NCBI RefSeq assembly: GCF_002091475.1
Contig: NZ_BCTR01000011.1
Coordinates: 1 to 64,000 of the forward strand
Direction of reading: 5' to 3'
Length of the DNA stretch: 64,000 nucleotides
Origin: Sphingomonas azotifigens NBRC 15497
GTDB taxonomy: Bacteria; Pseudomonadota; Alphaproteobacteria; Sphingomonadales; Sphingomonadaceae
Shown here piece by piece: positions 1 through 7,859 of this stretch; within the stretch, counting starts at the first letter, position 1, and every line of letters begins with the position of its first letter. Both the position numbers and the translations under genes were made by a program. The notes under the pieces are model-generated. The model ran no database searches and was not told the DNA's origin. It saw only the letters and a program-made list of their open reading frames with translations.

Positions 1-99
1 AGATGGCGTCACGAGCAGGTAGAGGCCGTCTCTATCACTTAGCTTGTACGCCTCGCCGCGAATCTCTGCGGATTTGATGGCAACCACCGACAGCGCCAT
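1..99 (-). CDS. Tyrosine integrase, N-terminal 33 residues (runs off window)
   Basis: The minus strand reads from an ATG at 99 out through the left end of the window without a stop. The visible peptide begins MALSVVAIKSAEIRG and continues YKLSDRDGLYLLV. This is the arm-DNA-binding (DUF4102) start typical of phage P4-type site-specific integrases, which integrate islands into tRNA genes. A GGGAGA ribosome-binding site lies just upstream. The gene reads away from tRNA-Glu, whose 3' end is at 263, as expected for an integrase beside its attachment site. The catalytic domain is outside the window, so intactness cannot be judged. The DNA between it and the tRNA is visibly richer in A+T than the rest of the window. 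Confidence 0.8.
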   Translation of the reverse strand, partial: MALSVVAIKSAEIRGEAYKLSDRDGLYLLVTPS

Positions 100-101
100 G
101 A

Positions 102-245
102 TGGTATCTCCCGTCGAAGCGACCGGCACATGCCATCAAAAATACCATCAGCTTGCTGGTATGTAGTGGCATTTTGCCAGCTTGAATGATAGAGTTATAC
201 CACCAAAAACCGCAGAAAACAGCCGTTTATGGCATGTTCTGGCAT
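102..245. repeat. Cluster of eight TGGYAT hexamers between integrase and tRNA-Glu
   Basis: The hexamer TGG(C/T)AT occurs eight times in 144 bp, in both orientations: at 102, 157, 167, 230 and 240 on the plus strand, and at 130, 142 and 198 on the minus strand. Pairs at 142/157 form an imperfect palindrome. Short repeated sites between an integrase start and its attachment site are usual for integrase arm-type sites or for operators of the recombination directionality factor. The assignment to integrase is inference. Confidence 0.5.
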
Positions 246-262
246 GCCTTGAGAAGGCAATT

Positions 263-337
263 TGGTGACCCCTACGGGAATCGAACCCGTGTTTCAGCCG
301 TGAAAGGGCCGCGTCCTAACCGCTAGACGAAGGGGCC
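263..337 (-). tRNA. tRNA-Glu (anticodon TTC)
   Basis: Read on the minus strand, the gene folds into a cloverleaf. A 7-bp acceptor stem pairs GGCCCCT with AGGGGTC. The D-loop contains AGCGGTTAGGA, the anticodon loop is CTTTCAC (TTC, glutamate), and the T-arm contains GGGTTCGATTCCC. A genomically encoded CCA lies at 263-265. The integrase gene starts 164 bp beyond the 3' end, so this tRNA is the likely integration target of the element to the left. Confidence 0.97.
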
Positions 338-391
338 AACTGCGTGGCGTGGAGCGGCCGAATAGGGGGCGATTCTGCAGCCGTCAAGCGC

Positions 392-2158
392 TCATTCTGC
401 CCATGCTGCATCTTCTATGTGCAATTCTGCTGCCGGGCGGCTTCCCCAGTTGTCGATCTTCGCGCGACCGGCCAGCCACAGCCGCCGGTGGCTGGGGGCG
501 GAAAGCAGCGCCTGGCCGAGCTCGGTCTCAGCCTGGCGGAACGCGACGGCCTTCAGGTTTCGCCCGTCGGGCCCTGCGACGATCGCGCGGACATGGCCGC
601 CGGTGCCGACCAGATCGGCCTTGATCACGCGCACCGGACCGGCAGCGATTCGCGGCGCGGGCCAGCCCATGCCATAGGGGCCGCCGGCCTCCATCGCCTC
701 GACCAGCATCGGGTTCACGCCGCCGGGACTCAGCACCGCATCGAGCAGCAGCGCGCGTTCCCCGCGCGCCGCAGCGATTCGATCGCCCAGCCGTTCCTCC
801 AGAAACGCGGCGAGCGCGTCGATGCGATCGGCGGCGACGGTGACGCCGCACGCCATGGCATGGCCGCCGCCGGCGATCAGCAGACCGGCATCCTTCGCCG
901 CGAGCACCGCTGCGCCCAGATCGACGCCCGGTATCGATCGCCCGGACCCCTTGCCGATGCCGTCCTCGCCGATCGCGATCACCAGCGCCGGTCGGCCGAG
1001 CTTTTCCTTCAACCGACCCGCGACGATGCCGATCACGCCGGGGTGCCAGCCGTCGCCGGCGACGAGCGCCACCATCCGGTCGCCGCCGGCGAGGCACAGC
1101 GATTCGGCCGCTGCCTGTACCTCCGCCTCGATCGCGCGGCGCTCTTCGTTGAGCAGGTCGAGCTCGGCGGCGATCGCGCGCGCCTCGGCCGGATCGCGGG
1201 TGGTGAGCAGCCGCACGCCGAGGTCCGACTTGCCGACGCGGCCTCCGGCATTGATCCGCGGCCCCAGCGCGAAGCCGAGATCGGTGCAAGTCGGCGCCCG
1301 GGTGAGGCGCGAGGCCTCGATCAGCGCGGCAAGGCCGAGGTTGCGCCGCTGCGCCATCACCTTGAGGCCCTGCGCGACGAAGGCGCGGTTGAGGCCTTTC
1401 AGCTGCGCGACATCCGCGACGGTGCCCAGTGCAACGATATCGAGCAGGTCGAGCAGCCGCGGTTCGGGCCGGCTGGCGAAGAAGCCGCGGGCTCGCAGCG
1501 CCCGGATCAGCGCCGCGCCGAGCAGGAAGGCGACCCCCACGGCGGCGAGGTGGCCGTGCTCGGCGCCTTCGCCTTCGTCGAGCCGGTTGGGGTTCACCAG
1601 CGCATGGGCGACGGGAAGTTCGGTCGCGCATTTGTGATGGTCGACGACGATCACGTCGGCATCGACATCGCGCGCCATTGCCAGCGCCTCGAACGCCTGG
1701 GCGCCGCAATCGACGGTGACGATCAGCCCATGCCCCTGCTGCTTCAGCCGCACCAGCGCTTCGCCTGAGGGGCCATAGCCCTCCATCAGTCGGTCGGGGA
1801 TATAGGGCGTGGCCTCCAGCCCGAGATCGCGCAGCAGCAGGATCAGCAGGGCGGCGGAGGTGGCGCCGTCGACATCGTAATCGCCGAAGATCGCGACGCG
1901 CTCGGCCGCCTGCACCGCGTCGGCCAGTCGTTCGGCGGCCACGTCCATGTCGCGGAAGATCGAGGGATCCGGCATGAAGGCGCGAATGCTGGGGGTGCGG
2001 TGGCGCTCCAGGTCGGTGCGGTCGACGCCGCGGGTGAGCAGCAGCTGGGTGACGAGGTCGTCGGGGGCGAAGTTCGGATCGCGCGCGTCGGCGGCGAGTC
2101 CGCGCCAGCGCCAGGGCTGGCCCAGGATCGAGCGATGGACATTGAGGGCAGGGGACAT
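392..2158 (-). CDS. recJ: Single-stranded-DNA-specific exonuclease RecJ
   Basis: 588 residues, the usual size. RecJ degrades single-stranded DNA 5' to 3' in recombination and mismatch or base-excision repair, in the cytoplasm. The DHH-superfamily phosphoesterase motifs are all present: DYDVDG at about 93-98, VDCG at about 149-152 and DHH at about 173-175, with the DHHA1-type GGHAMACGV further on. The C-terminal third is the OB-fold region. The gene is transcribed toward tRNA-Glu and is divergent from the protease/nuclease gene across a 135-bp gap. Confidence 0.96.
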   Translation of the reverse strand: MSPALNVHRSILGQPWRWRGLAADARDPNFAPDDLVTQLLLTRGVDRTDLERHRTPSIRAFMPDPSIFRDMDVAAERLADAVQAAERVAIFGDYDVDGATSAALLILLLRDLGLEATPYIPDRLMEGYGPSGEALVRLKQQGHGLIVTVDCGAQAFEALAMARDVDADVIVVDHHKCATELPVAHALVNPNRLDEGEGAEHGHLAAVGVAFLLGAALIRALRARGFFASRPEPRLLDLLDIVALGTVADVAQLKGLNRAFVAQGLKVMAQRRNLGLAALIEASRLTRAPTCTDLGFALGPRINAGGRVGKSDLGVRLLTTRDPAEARAIAAELDLLNEERRAIEAEVQAAAESLCLAGGDRMVALVAGDGWHPGVIGIVAGRLKEKLGRPALVIAIGEDGIGKGSGRSIPGVDLGAAVLAAKDAGLLIAGGGHAMACGVTVAADRIDALAAFLEERLGDRIAAARGERALLLDAVLSPGGVNPMLVEAMEAGGPYGMGWPAPRIAAGPVRVIKADLVGTGGHVRAIVAGPDGRNLKAVAFRQAETELGQALLSAPSHRRLWLAGRAKIDNWGSRPAAELHIEDAAWAE

Positions 2159-2293
2159 GGCCCCGATGTGGCCGGTACGCCCCCGCTTGTCGAGGGGCGT
2201 CGCCGGGCAGAGCGCTGCGGCGGCTTGGGCTGGCCGTCGTAAATCTGCAAAGCTAATGGTGCACCTTGGTCAAGTCGTTCGGGGGAGGATCGA

Positions 2294-4525
2294 ATGGCGG
2301 TGATGTCGGTCGAATTGCAGCAGGCCGTCAGCAAGGCGGAAACGAGGGCGGAACAACTCGGCACGGATCTCGCGGATCTTGCCACGAACGCTCGCAGCGC
2401 GCCCCCCGAACAAGTCGCCAGCGCCGCGGCGAAGCGACAGCGCCACGATTTCCTTACGGCCGCCTACCAGTCGCGCGACGAGGCCGATCGCGCGTTCGAG
2501 CGGATCATCGGCGGCAATGAGCTGCAGGAGGCGAACTATCTTGCGCGCGGTGCGCTGGTGGCGCGCACCGTGGTGCGGATCGTGCTGCGCGGTGCCGGCG
2601 GGACGGTGCGCGGCTATGGCACCGGCTTCCTCGTCGGCGACGGCGTCCTGCTGACCAACCACCATGTGCTGGACAGCGCGGAGACGGCGCGGCCGTCCGA
2701 GGCGGAGGCGCTATACGAGCGTGCCGCGACGGGCGAAGACCTGACGCCGTGGCGCTTCGCGCTCGAGCCCGATCGGCTGTTCTACACCTCCTCCGCGCTC
2801 GACTTCACGCTCGTCGCGGTGGCGGCGCGCGACCGGACCGGCGGCTTCGCCCGAACGGGGCTGGGCTGGCTGCCGCTGCTGGGCACGCCCGGCAAGGCGA
2901 TCGAAGGCGAATGGCTGACGATCATCCAGCATCCCGGCGGCGAGCGGAAGCAGATCTGCGTCCGCGAGAACCAGCTGATCAAGCGCGCCGACGACGTTCT
3001 CTGGTACGCCACCGATACTCAGGGCGGCTCGTCCGGCTCGCCGGTGTTCAACAACGACTGGCTGCTCGTCGCGCTGCATCACAGCGGCGTGCCCGAGACG
3101 CGCGACGGCAAGTGGCAGACGATCGACGGCCGCGACTATGATCCCACCCGCGACGGCGAGGACCGGGTCAAGTGGATCGCCAACGAGGGCATTCGAATCT
3201 CGCGCATCGTCGATACGCTGCGGGCGGACGCCAAGATGGCCGCGCACCCGCTCATCGCCCCGATCCTCGCCACCGGGCTCGCCGATGTGGACGTGCGGCT
3301 GCCGGTAAGCTTCGGTGCCGGCGTGGCGTTGCCCGATCTGCTTGCCGCCAACGCGCCGCGCGCGGCGGCGGCCGCCATTCCCACCGCGCCCTCGACCGTG
3401 ATCAGCCCCAAGGAGTCCAGCATGGCACAGCATCTGACGCTCAACCTGCTCGTCGGCGAGGATGGCAGCGTGTCGCTGCTCCAGGGCGGCGCGACCGAAG
3501 CGGCGCTGGTCGCGCCCGAGAAGGCGCGCAAGAACGTGATCGATGCGCCGGTCGATCCGGCAAGGGACTGGGGGAAGGGGTTCGATCCCGAGTTCCTCGG
3601 CACCGGGGATCTGCGCGTTCCGCTGCCGGAGGTGATGCAGAAGGAGCTGATCGCGCCGCTGCGCGATGCCTATGGCCAGACGTTCACGCCTGAGCAGCGC
3701 GCGGCCGGCGTGCTGGAGTATGACCGGTACAGCGTGGTGATGAACAAGGCGCGGCGTTTCGCCTTCTATTCCGCCGCCAATGTCAGCTGGGGGATGCGGC
3801 CGGCGATCAGCGGCCGCAGCGACCAGTGGCTCTATGACGATCGCATCGCGCGCGAGCACCAGGTCGACAACAGCTATTACCGCAACAACAAGTTCGACCG
3901 CGGGCACCTCACGCGCCGCGAGGATATGGAATGGGGCAGCGATCCGGTGTCGGCGGTGCGACGCGCCAACGGCACCTGCACCTGGACCAACTGCACACCG
4001 CAGCATGAGATCTTCAACCAAGACAAGAGCCCCGATCCCGCCATCCATCTGTGGCAGGGGCTGGAGCGCTATATTCTGGAGGAGACGGCTGAGCACAACC
4101 GGTTCGACGTGCAGGTGTTCACTGGCCCGGTGTTCGGCGCGGCGGACCCGGTCTATCGGGGCATCGCCTATCCGCTGGAGTTCTGGAAAGTCGTGGTCGC
4201 AGTGGCGGCGGGCGGGCGGCTGTTCGCCACGGCCTATCTGCTCAGCCAGAAGGATGTGATCGATCGGTTCGGGCTGGAAGGCGCCCCCGCGGTGCCATTC
4301 GGCGCCTATGGTACCTATCAGCGGCCGATTGCGGTGGTCGAGGATCTCGCCGGACTGCGCTTCACCTATGGCGACAAGCGCTCGCTGCGCGAGGTCGACC
4401 CCCTCGCGTCGCCCGGCAAGCCGGGGCGGCGGCGTCCACGTCGGCGCAGCGCGGCGACCGAGTCGGTCGGCGTGGAAGTAGCAGACGATGCGCTGACCAG
4501 CTTCGACGATCTCGTGCTGTTCTGA
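2294..4525 (+). CDS. Trypsin-like serine protease fused to a DNA/RNA non-specific (NUC) endonuclease
   Basis: 743 residues. Residues 1-80 are predicted helical and carry no signal peptide. Residues about 90-310 are a trypsin-like (V8/HtrA-like) protease: TNHHVL gives His124, ALDFTLV gives Asp170, and GGSSGSPV gives Ser247. A linker rich in Ala and Pro follows (about 345-375). Residues about 430-700 form a NUC endonuclease: DRGH at 535-538 with catalytic His538, and the metal-binding Asn575 in the TPQHEIFNQ segment, followed by WQGLE. The arginine-rich C-terminus (about 710-725) may bind nucleic acid. Start: GGGGGAGG about 7 bases before the ATG. Both active sites look intact. The lack of an export signal suggests action inside the cell, and a conflict or cell-death effector is one inference. 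No obvious partner gene is adjacent. Confidence 0.88.
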   Translation: MAVMSVELQQAVSKAETRAEQLGTDLADLATNARSAPPEQVASAAAKRQRHDFLTAAYQSRDEADRAFERIIGGNELQEANYLARGALVARTVVRIVLRGAGGTVRGYGTGFLVGDGVLLTNHHVLDSAETARPSEAEALYERAATGEDLTPWRFALEPDRLFYTSSALDFTLVAVAARDRTGGFARTGLGWLPLLGTPGKAIEGEWLTIIQHPGGERKQICVRENQLIKRADDVLWYATDTQGGSSGSPVFNNDWLLVALHHSGVPETRDGKWQTIDGRDYDPTRDGEDRVKWIANEGIRISRIVDTLRADAKMAAHPLIAPILATGLADVDVRLPVSFGAGVALPDLLAANAPRAAAAAIPTAPSTVISPKESSMAQHLTLNLLVGEDGSVSLLQGGATEAALVAPEKARKNVIDAPVDPARDWGKGFDPEFLGTGDLRVPLPEVMQKELIAPLRDAYGQTFTPEQRAAGVLEYDRYSVVMNKARRFAFYSAANVSWGMRPAISGRSDQWLYDDRIAREHQVDNSYYRNNKFDRGHLTRREDMEWGSDPVSAVRRANGTCTWTNCTPQHEIFNQDKSPDPAIHLWQGLERYILEETAEHNRFDVQVFTGPVFGAADPVYRGIAYPLEFWKVVVAVAAGGRLFATAYLLSQKDVIDRFGLEGAPAVPFGAYGTYQRPIAVVEDLAGLRFTYGDKRSLREVDPLASPGKPGRRRPRRRSAATESVGVEVADDALTSFDDLVLF

Positions 4526-4546
4526 CCGGCCGGACGGTGCCGGCGC

Positions 4547-5287
4547 TCAATCCGCGCCGGCGTCGACCACGCCCGAGCGATAGGTCTGGATCGGTGCCTT
4601 GATCCAGGGCTGCTCGCGGAACCACTTGGTGATGATGTACTTGGTGCCCTCCACCACGCGCATGCCCTCATGGAGCGTGTCGTAATTGGGGCTGCCATCG
4701 GCGAGCATGTTGTTCCAGATCACCAGCAGGCCGCGCTTGGGCTTGAAGCGGATGCCCGCGCGCGGGAACCAGGTGGCGCCGCCTTCCTCGACATCGTTCA
4801 GATAGGCCATCGCCGTCCAGGTGCGCTGGCCGCCGGTTTCCAGCATCTTGTCCCAATAGCCGCTGTCTTCGTGGAAATAGTCGCAATGCGCACGAAACTG
4901 CTGGTTCGGCTGGTAGCGCTGGCCCTGCATCGTCTCGGCATTCTCGACCGGGATGCCGAGCAGATCGGCGATGCGATTGTCGATCGCCTGCACCTCCGGC
5001 GCCCAGCGATAGAGGTCCGAGCTGTGGCTGGTGCGATAGTCGGGGTCGTCGGTGGCGGCGAGCAGCGTAGACGGGCGGGCATTGCTGTCGATCAGCGCCA
5101 CCAGCATGTCGCAATCGGCATCGCTGAGGAAATCGGGATAGGTATAGACTTGGGCGAGATCTACCTTGGTGCGGCGCACGCCCGGGGTGGAGTCCAGCCG
5201 TGCCGCTACCTCGCGGCCGATCCGTGCCCGTTCGGGGGAGGGCGATCCCTTGCTGTTGGCGTTCGTCTTGCTCACGCCCGAACTCAT
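4547..5287 (-). CDS. 2-oxoglutarate/Fe(II) oxygenase, prolyl 4-hydroxylase-like
   Basis: 246 residues from the ATG at 5287. The protein matches the P4Hc fold: the HxD iron ligands are His134 and Asp136 (in FRAHCDYFHED), the distal iron His is 206 (TLHEG), and the 2-oxoglutarate-binding Lys is 216 (EGTKYIITKW). Such enzymes hydroxylate a prolyl or other residue in a peptide; the substrate is unknown. An in-frame ATG at 5368 was rejected because it lies beyond the terminator of the upstream minus-strand gene. The gene converges on the protease/nuclease gene, with 21 bp between their stops. Confidence 0.85.
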   Translation of the reverse strand: MSSGVSKTNANSKGSPSPERARIGREVAARLDSTPGVRRTKVDLAQVYTYPDFLSDADCDMLVALIDSNARPSTLLAATDDPDYRTSHSSDLYRWAPEVQAIDNRIADLLGIPVENAETMQGQRYQPNQQFRAHCDYFHEDSGYWDKMLETGGQRTWTAMAYLNDVEEGGATWFPRAGIRFKPKRGLLVIWNNMLADGSPNYDTLHEGMRVVEGTKYIITKWFREQPWIKAPIQTYRSGVVDAGAD

Positions 5288-5329
5288 TGCCGCCAAGTGG
5301 CGCGATTGCAAGACCGCGGCTCCGACACG

Positions 5330-5356
5330 AAAAAGGGCCGGCATCGCTGCCGGCCC
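5330..5356 (-). terminator. Rho-independent terminator of the RcnB-like gene
   Basis: On the minus strand a 9-bp perfect stem, GGGCCGGCA pairing with TGCCGGCCC around a 4-base loop, is followed by TTTTT. It lies 26 bp after the stop codon at 5382. Confidence 0.88.
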
Positions 5357-5381
5357 AGTCGCGTGCATTTCGTCCTGACGC

Positions 5382-6317
5382 TTACCAGAAGATGCCGTAG
5401 ATCACGTCGACCACCTGGCCGGTATCGACATCGACCAGCAACGCGTCGTCATAATAGCGCACCCAGCGATACGGCCCCCAGACGTCGGGCAGGCGATAGG
5501 CGTAGGGATTGCCGATCCAATATTGCGGCGCGAACAGGAAGCTATCCAGGCGGTAACCGATCGTGAACCGGCGATAGCCATAGCTCCAGCGCGCCGGCGG
5601 ATAGTAGCGCGGCAAGCGGTAGAGGCTGCGATTATAGTCGCGATAGCCGCGCCAGTCGTAGCGATGGTCGTTGCGCCAGCCGCTGTTCCACACCCCGCGA
5701 TCGCCACGCCAGCGATCGGCGCCGTAGAAGTCGCGACGGTCGTTCCAGCCATGGTTGCCGTTGCGACGATCCCAGTCGCCGCGATCGCGATTCCAGTCGG
5801 GGCGCGGCTGGTTGTTCCAGCGGCGATCCTGCCAGCCGGCGTCGCGACGCGGGTCGCCGCGGTTCTGCCAGTCCGGCCGCCGCTCGCCCTGCTGCCAGTT
5901 GCGCGGCTGCTGGACGGGCGCCGGACCGCCCTGCGGCTGCTGGAAGGCAGGGCGGGGCTGCCCGTCCGGACGGCGCCAGTCGCCGCGATCCTGCACCTGC
6001 GGGTTGCCTTGCGGGCGTTGCCAGCCGGGATTCCCCTCGGGCCGCTGCCAGTTGCCGCGATCCTGCGGTTGCGGCGGCGGCGCACCTTGCGGCCGCTGCC
6101 AGTTGCCACGGTCTTGCGGCGGCGGCGCACCTTGCGGGCGCTGCCAAGTGCCGCGGTCCTGCCCCTGCGGCGCGCCGCCGCCCCAGCGTTGGCCATCGCC
6201 GCGCGCACCTTCTGGACGCGACCAGCCGCCGCGATGCTCGCCGCGGTCCTGCGCGAGTGCAGCGGCGGGGACCAGCGCGGTCGCGGCTGCGATCGCCGCC
6301 AACAGCATCCTCTTCAT
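5382..6317 (-). CDS. Secreted RcnB-family protein with Arg/Trp/Gln/Pro-rich repeats
   Basis: 311 residues. It starts with a clear signal peptide (MKRMLLAAIAAATALVPAAA, cut near ALA). A long low-complexity middle follows, built from imperfect units around QDRGNWQRPQGAPPP, then WNDRR/RGDR-type stretches. The C-terminal 50 or so residues (DDALLVDVDTGQVVDVIYG) match the RcnB domain, a periplasmic protein linked to nickel/cobalt efflux in enterobacteria. Function here is not shown, and no efflux gene is adjacent. Start chosen at 6317 because of the signal peptide and a GGAGA site 9 bases upstream; the open frame extends further but reads as the wrong frame of the next gene. Confidence 0.8.
   Translation of the reverse strand: MKRMLLAAIAAATALVPAAALAQDRGEHRGGWSRPEGARGDGQRWGGGAPQGQDRGTWQRPQGAPPPQDRGNWQRPQGAPPPQPQDRGNWQRPEGNPGWQRPQGNPQVQDRGDWRRPDGQPRPAFQQPQGGPAPVQQPRNWQQGERRPDWQNRGDPRRDAGWQDRRWNNQPRPDWNRDRGDWDRRNGNHGWNDRRDFYGADRWRGDRGVWNSGWRNDHRYDWRGYRDYNRSLYRLPRYYPPARWSYGYRRFTIGYRLDSFLFAPQYWIGNPYAYRLPDVWGPYRWVRYYDDALLVDVDTGQVVDVIYGIFW
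6001..6172 (-). repeat. In-frame tandem repeats in the RcnB-like gene
   Basis: Units of about 39-48 bp encode variants of QDRGNWQRPQG with a Pro-rich spacer of changing length. The codon pattern is conserved between units, which suggests expansion by slippage or unequal recombination. Confidence 0.75.
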
Positions 6318-6424
6318 CGAACCATTCTCCGATGGCAGCGGCAAAGTCGCCGTGCCGATGCTGCCGGTATAGCTGCGCGACGCTGAGCCGGTTCTGAATT
6401 GCCCTGTCAGCAGATTGAAAGCTT

Positions 6425-6898
6425 TCACGCGCCGTCTTCCGGGTCGCCGCGGGCAATCCGCGCGGCATCCTGAATGGCAGCAACCAGGCGGGGATAGATG
6501 CCACAGCGGCAGATATTGGGAATGCCCTGGCGAATATCTTCCTCCGACGGGTTGCGATTGGTGCGGATCAGCACCGCGGCGGCCATCACCATGCCGGGGA
6601 TGCAATAGCCGCACTGGACGAGGTTCGCGGCAAGAAAGGCCTGCTGCACCGGGTGGCTGCGATCGGGCGAGAGCCCCTCGATCGTGGTGACGAAGGTGCC
6701 TTCGATCGCGCCGATCGTCTCGCGACAGGCAAGCCGCGCGGCGCCGTCGATGTCGACGGTGCAGGCGCCGCAATCGCCGGTGCCGCAGCCATATTTGGTG
6801 CCGGTGAGGTTGGAGGCGTCGCGCAGCGCCCAGAGCAGCGGCGTCTGCGGATCCATGGCATACTGGACCGGCTGGTTGTTGACGGTGAACCGAGTCAT
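6425..6898 (-). CDS. 2Fe-2S subunit of a molybdenum hydroxylase (isoquinoline oxidoreductase/xanthine dehydrogenase family)
   Basis: 157 residues, the standard size for the small subunit. The plant-type 2Fe-2S cluster is ligated by Cys38, 43, 46 and 58 (YGCGTGDCGACTV). The second cluster by Cys96, 99, 130 and 132 (QCGYCIPG, ICRCGIY). It transfers electrons from the molybdenum centre of a large subunit to an acceptor. The large catalytic subunit is not adjacent, which is unusual because the two are normally co-transcribed. The gene is divergent from the dioxygenase gene across 78 bp. Confidence 0.92.
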   Translation of the reverse strand: MTRFTVNNQPVQYAMDPQTPLLWALRDASNLTGTKYGCGTGDCGACTVDIDGAARLACRETIGAIEGTFVTTIEGLSPDRSHPVQQAFLAANLVQCGYCIPGMVMAAAVLIRTNRNPSEEDIRQGIPNICRCGIYPRLVAAIQDAARIARGDPEDGA

Positions 6899-6976
6899 GG
6901 TCGCGACCCTAGCGGGAAACGACGGGTTTCCGAAACCGCCATTGTGGTGCCGTGCGCAGCAGGCGACATATTGCGC

Positions 6977-7777
6977 ATGACCCTACCTGCGCTCTTCGTG
7001 CCCCATGGCGGCGGCCCCTGCTTCTTCATGGACCCGGCGGGTGGGCCTCCCGACCCGATGTGGCAGCCGATGCAGGCCTATCTGGCGGGGATACTCGCCA
7101 GCCTGCCGGAGCGGCCGCGGGCGATCCTGCTCGTCTCGGGCCATTGGGAAGAGCGCGCGGTGACGGTGCATGCCGGGAACGGCCAGCCGCTGCTTTTCGA
7201 CTATTACGGCTTTCCCGAACATACCTATCACTTGCGCTGGGATGCCCCCGGCGCGCCGGACGTCGCGCTGCGTGTCAAGGCGCTGCTCGACCAGGCAGGC
7301 TTTCCGACCGGCGTCGAGCGCGAGCGGGGATGGGATCACGGCGTGTTCATCCCGATGAAGGTGGCGGTGCCCGATGCAGACATCCCGCTCGCGCAACTGT
7401 CGCTCCGCGCGGATCTCGATCCCGCCGCGCATGTCGCGATCGGCAAGGCGCTCGCGCCGCTGCGCGACGAAGGCGTGCTGCTCATTGGCTCGGGGATGAG
7501 CTTCCACAATCTGCGCGTCCGTGGCCCGCAGGCGACGCCCTATGCCGATGCGTGGGACGATGCGCTGGCGGCGGCGGCGACCGATCCCGATCCCGCGCGC
7601 CGCGAGGCCCGGCTCGTCGCCTGGCGCGACCTGCCCTATGCCGAATTCGCCCACCCGCGCGAGGAGCATCTGCTTCCGCTGATGGTCGCGCTCGGCGCGG
7701 GCGGCGAGGGACCGGCGGAGTGCGACTATCGCGACCATGTGCTCGGCTGGGCCGTCAGCGGCTTCCGCTTCGGATAA
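6977..7777 (+). CDS. DODA-type extradiol aromatic ring-opening dioxygenase
   Basis: 266 residues from the ATG at 6977. Matches the LigB/DODA (YgiD) class III extradiol dioxygenases, non-haem metal enzymes that open catechol-like rings such as DOPA. Likely metal ligands are His10 (FVPHGGG), His56 (SGHWEE) and a later His; the conserved WDHGVFIP motif is at 119-126. Upstream in-frame starts were rejected because they fall inside the divergent 2Fe-2S gene. The physiological substrate is unknown. Confidence 0.88.
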   Translation: MTLPALFVPHGGGPCFFMDPAGGPPDPMWQPMQAYLAGILASLPERPRAILLVSGHWEERAVTVHAGNGQPLLFDYYGFPEHTYHLRWDAPGAPDVALRVKALLDQAGFPTGVERERGWDHGVFIPMKVAVPDADIPLAQLSLRADLDPAAHVAIGKALAPLRDEGVLLIGSGMSFHNLRVRGPQATPYADAWDDALAAAATDPDPARREARLVAWRDLPYAEFAHPREEHLLPLMVALGAGGEGPAECDYRDHVLGWAVSGFRFG

Positions 7778-7859
7778 GCACTTTCCAGTCGGCCCTGTGC
7801 GGGCGACGGCCCGGATAGTGCGGCAAGAGGATGGGAGGTGCCTTCGCAAGGAAGGCGCA

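Noticed and set aside
344..1768. 474-residue open frame on the plus strand opposite recJ
   Set aside because: It is antisense to recJ, whose catalytic motifs are clear. Long opposite-strand frames are common in GC-rich DNA.
2294..4525. Possibility that the protease/nuclease fusion is a sequencing frameshift joining two genes
   Set aside because: The frame is uninterrupted, no second ribosome-binding site sits at the junction, and the linker keeps normal codon bias.
5288..5368. Longer N-terminus for the prolyl-4-hydroxylase-like gene
   Set aside because: The extra codons would lie on top of the terminator of the upstream gene on the same strand, and they carry no family similarity.
5990..6175. 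Possible CRISPR-like array in the repeat tract of the RcnB-like gene
   Set aside because: Units are in-frame coding repeats of variable length with no unique spacers.
6318..6773. Extension of the RcnB-like gene upstream of 6317
   Set aside because: The upstream part is the out-of-frame reading of the 2Fe-2S gene; the signal peptide and ribosome-binding site start at 6317.
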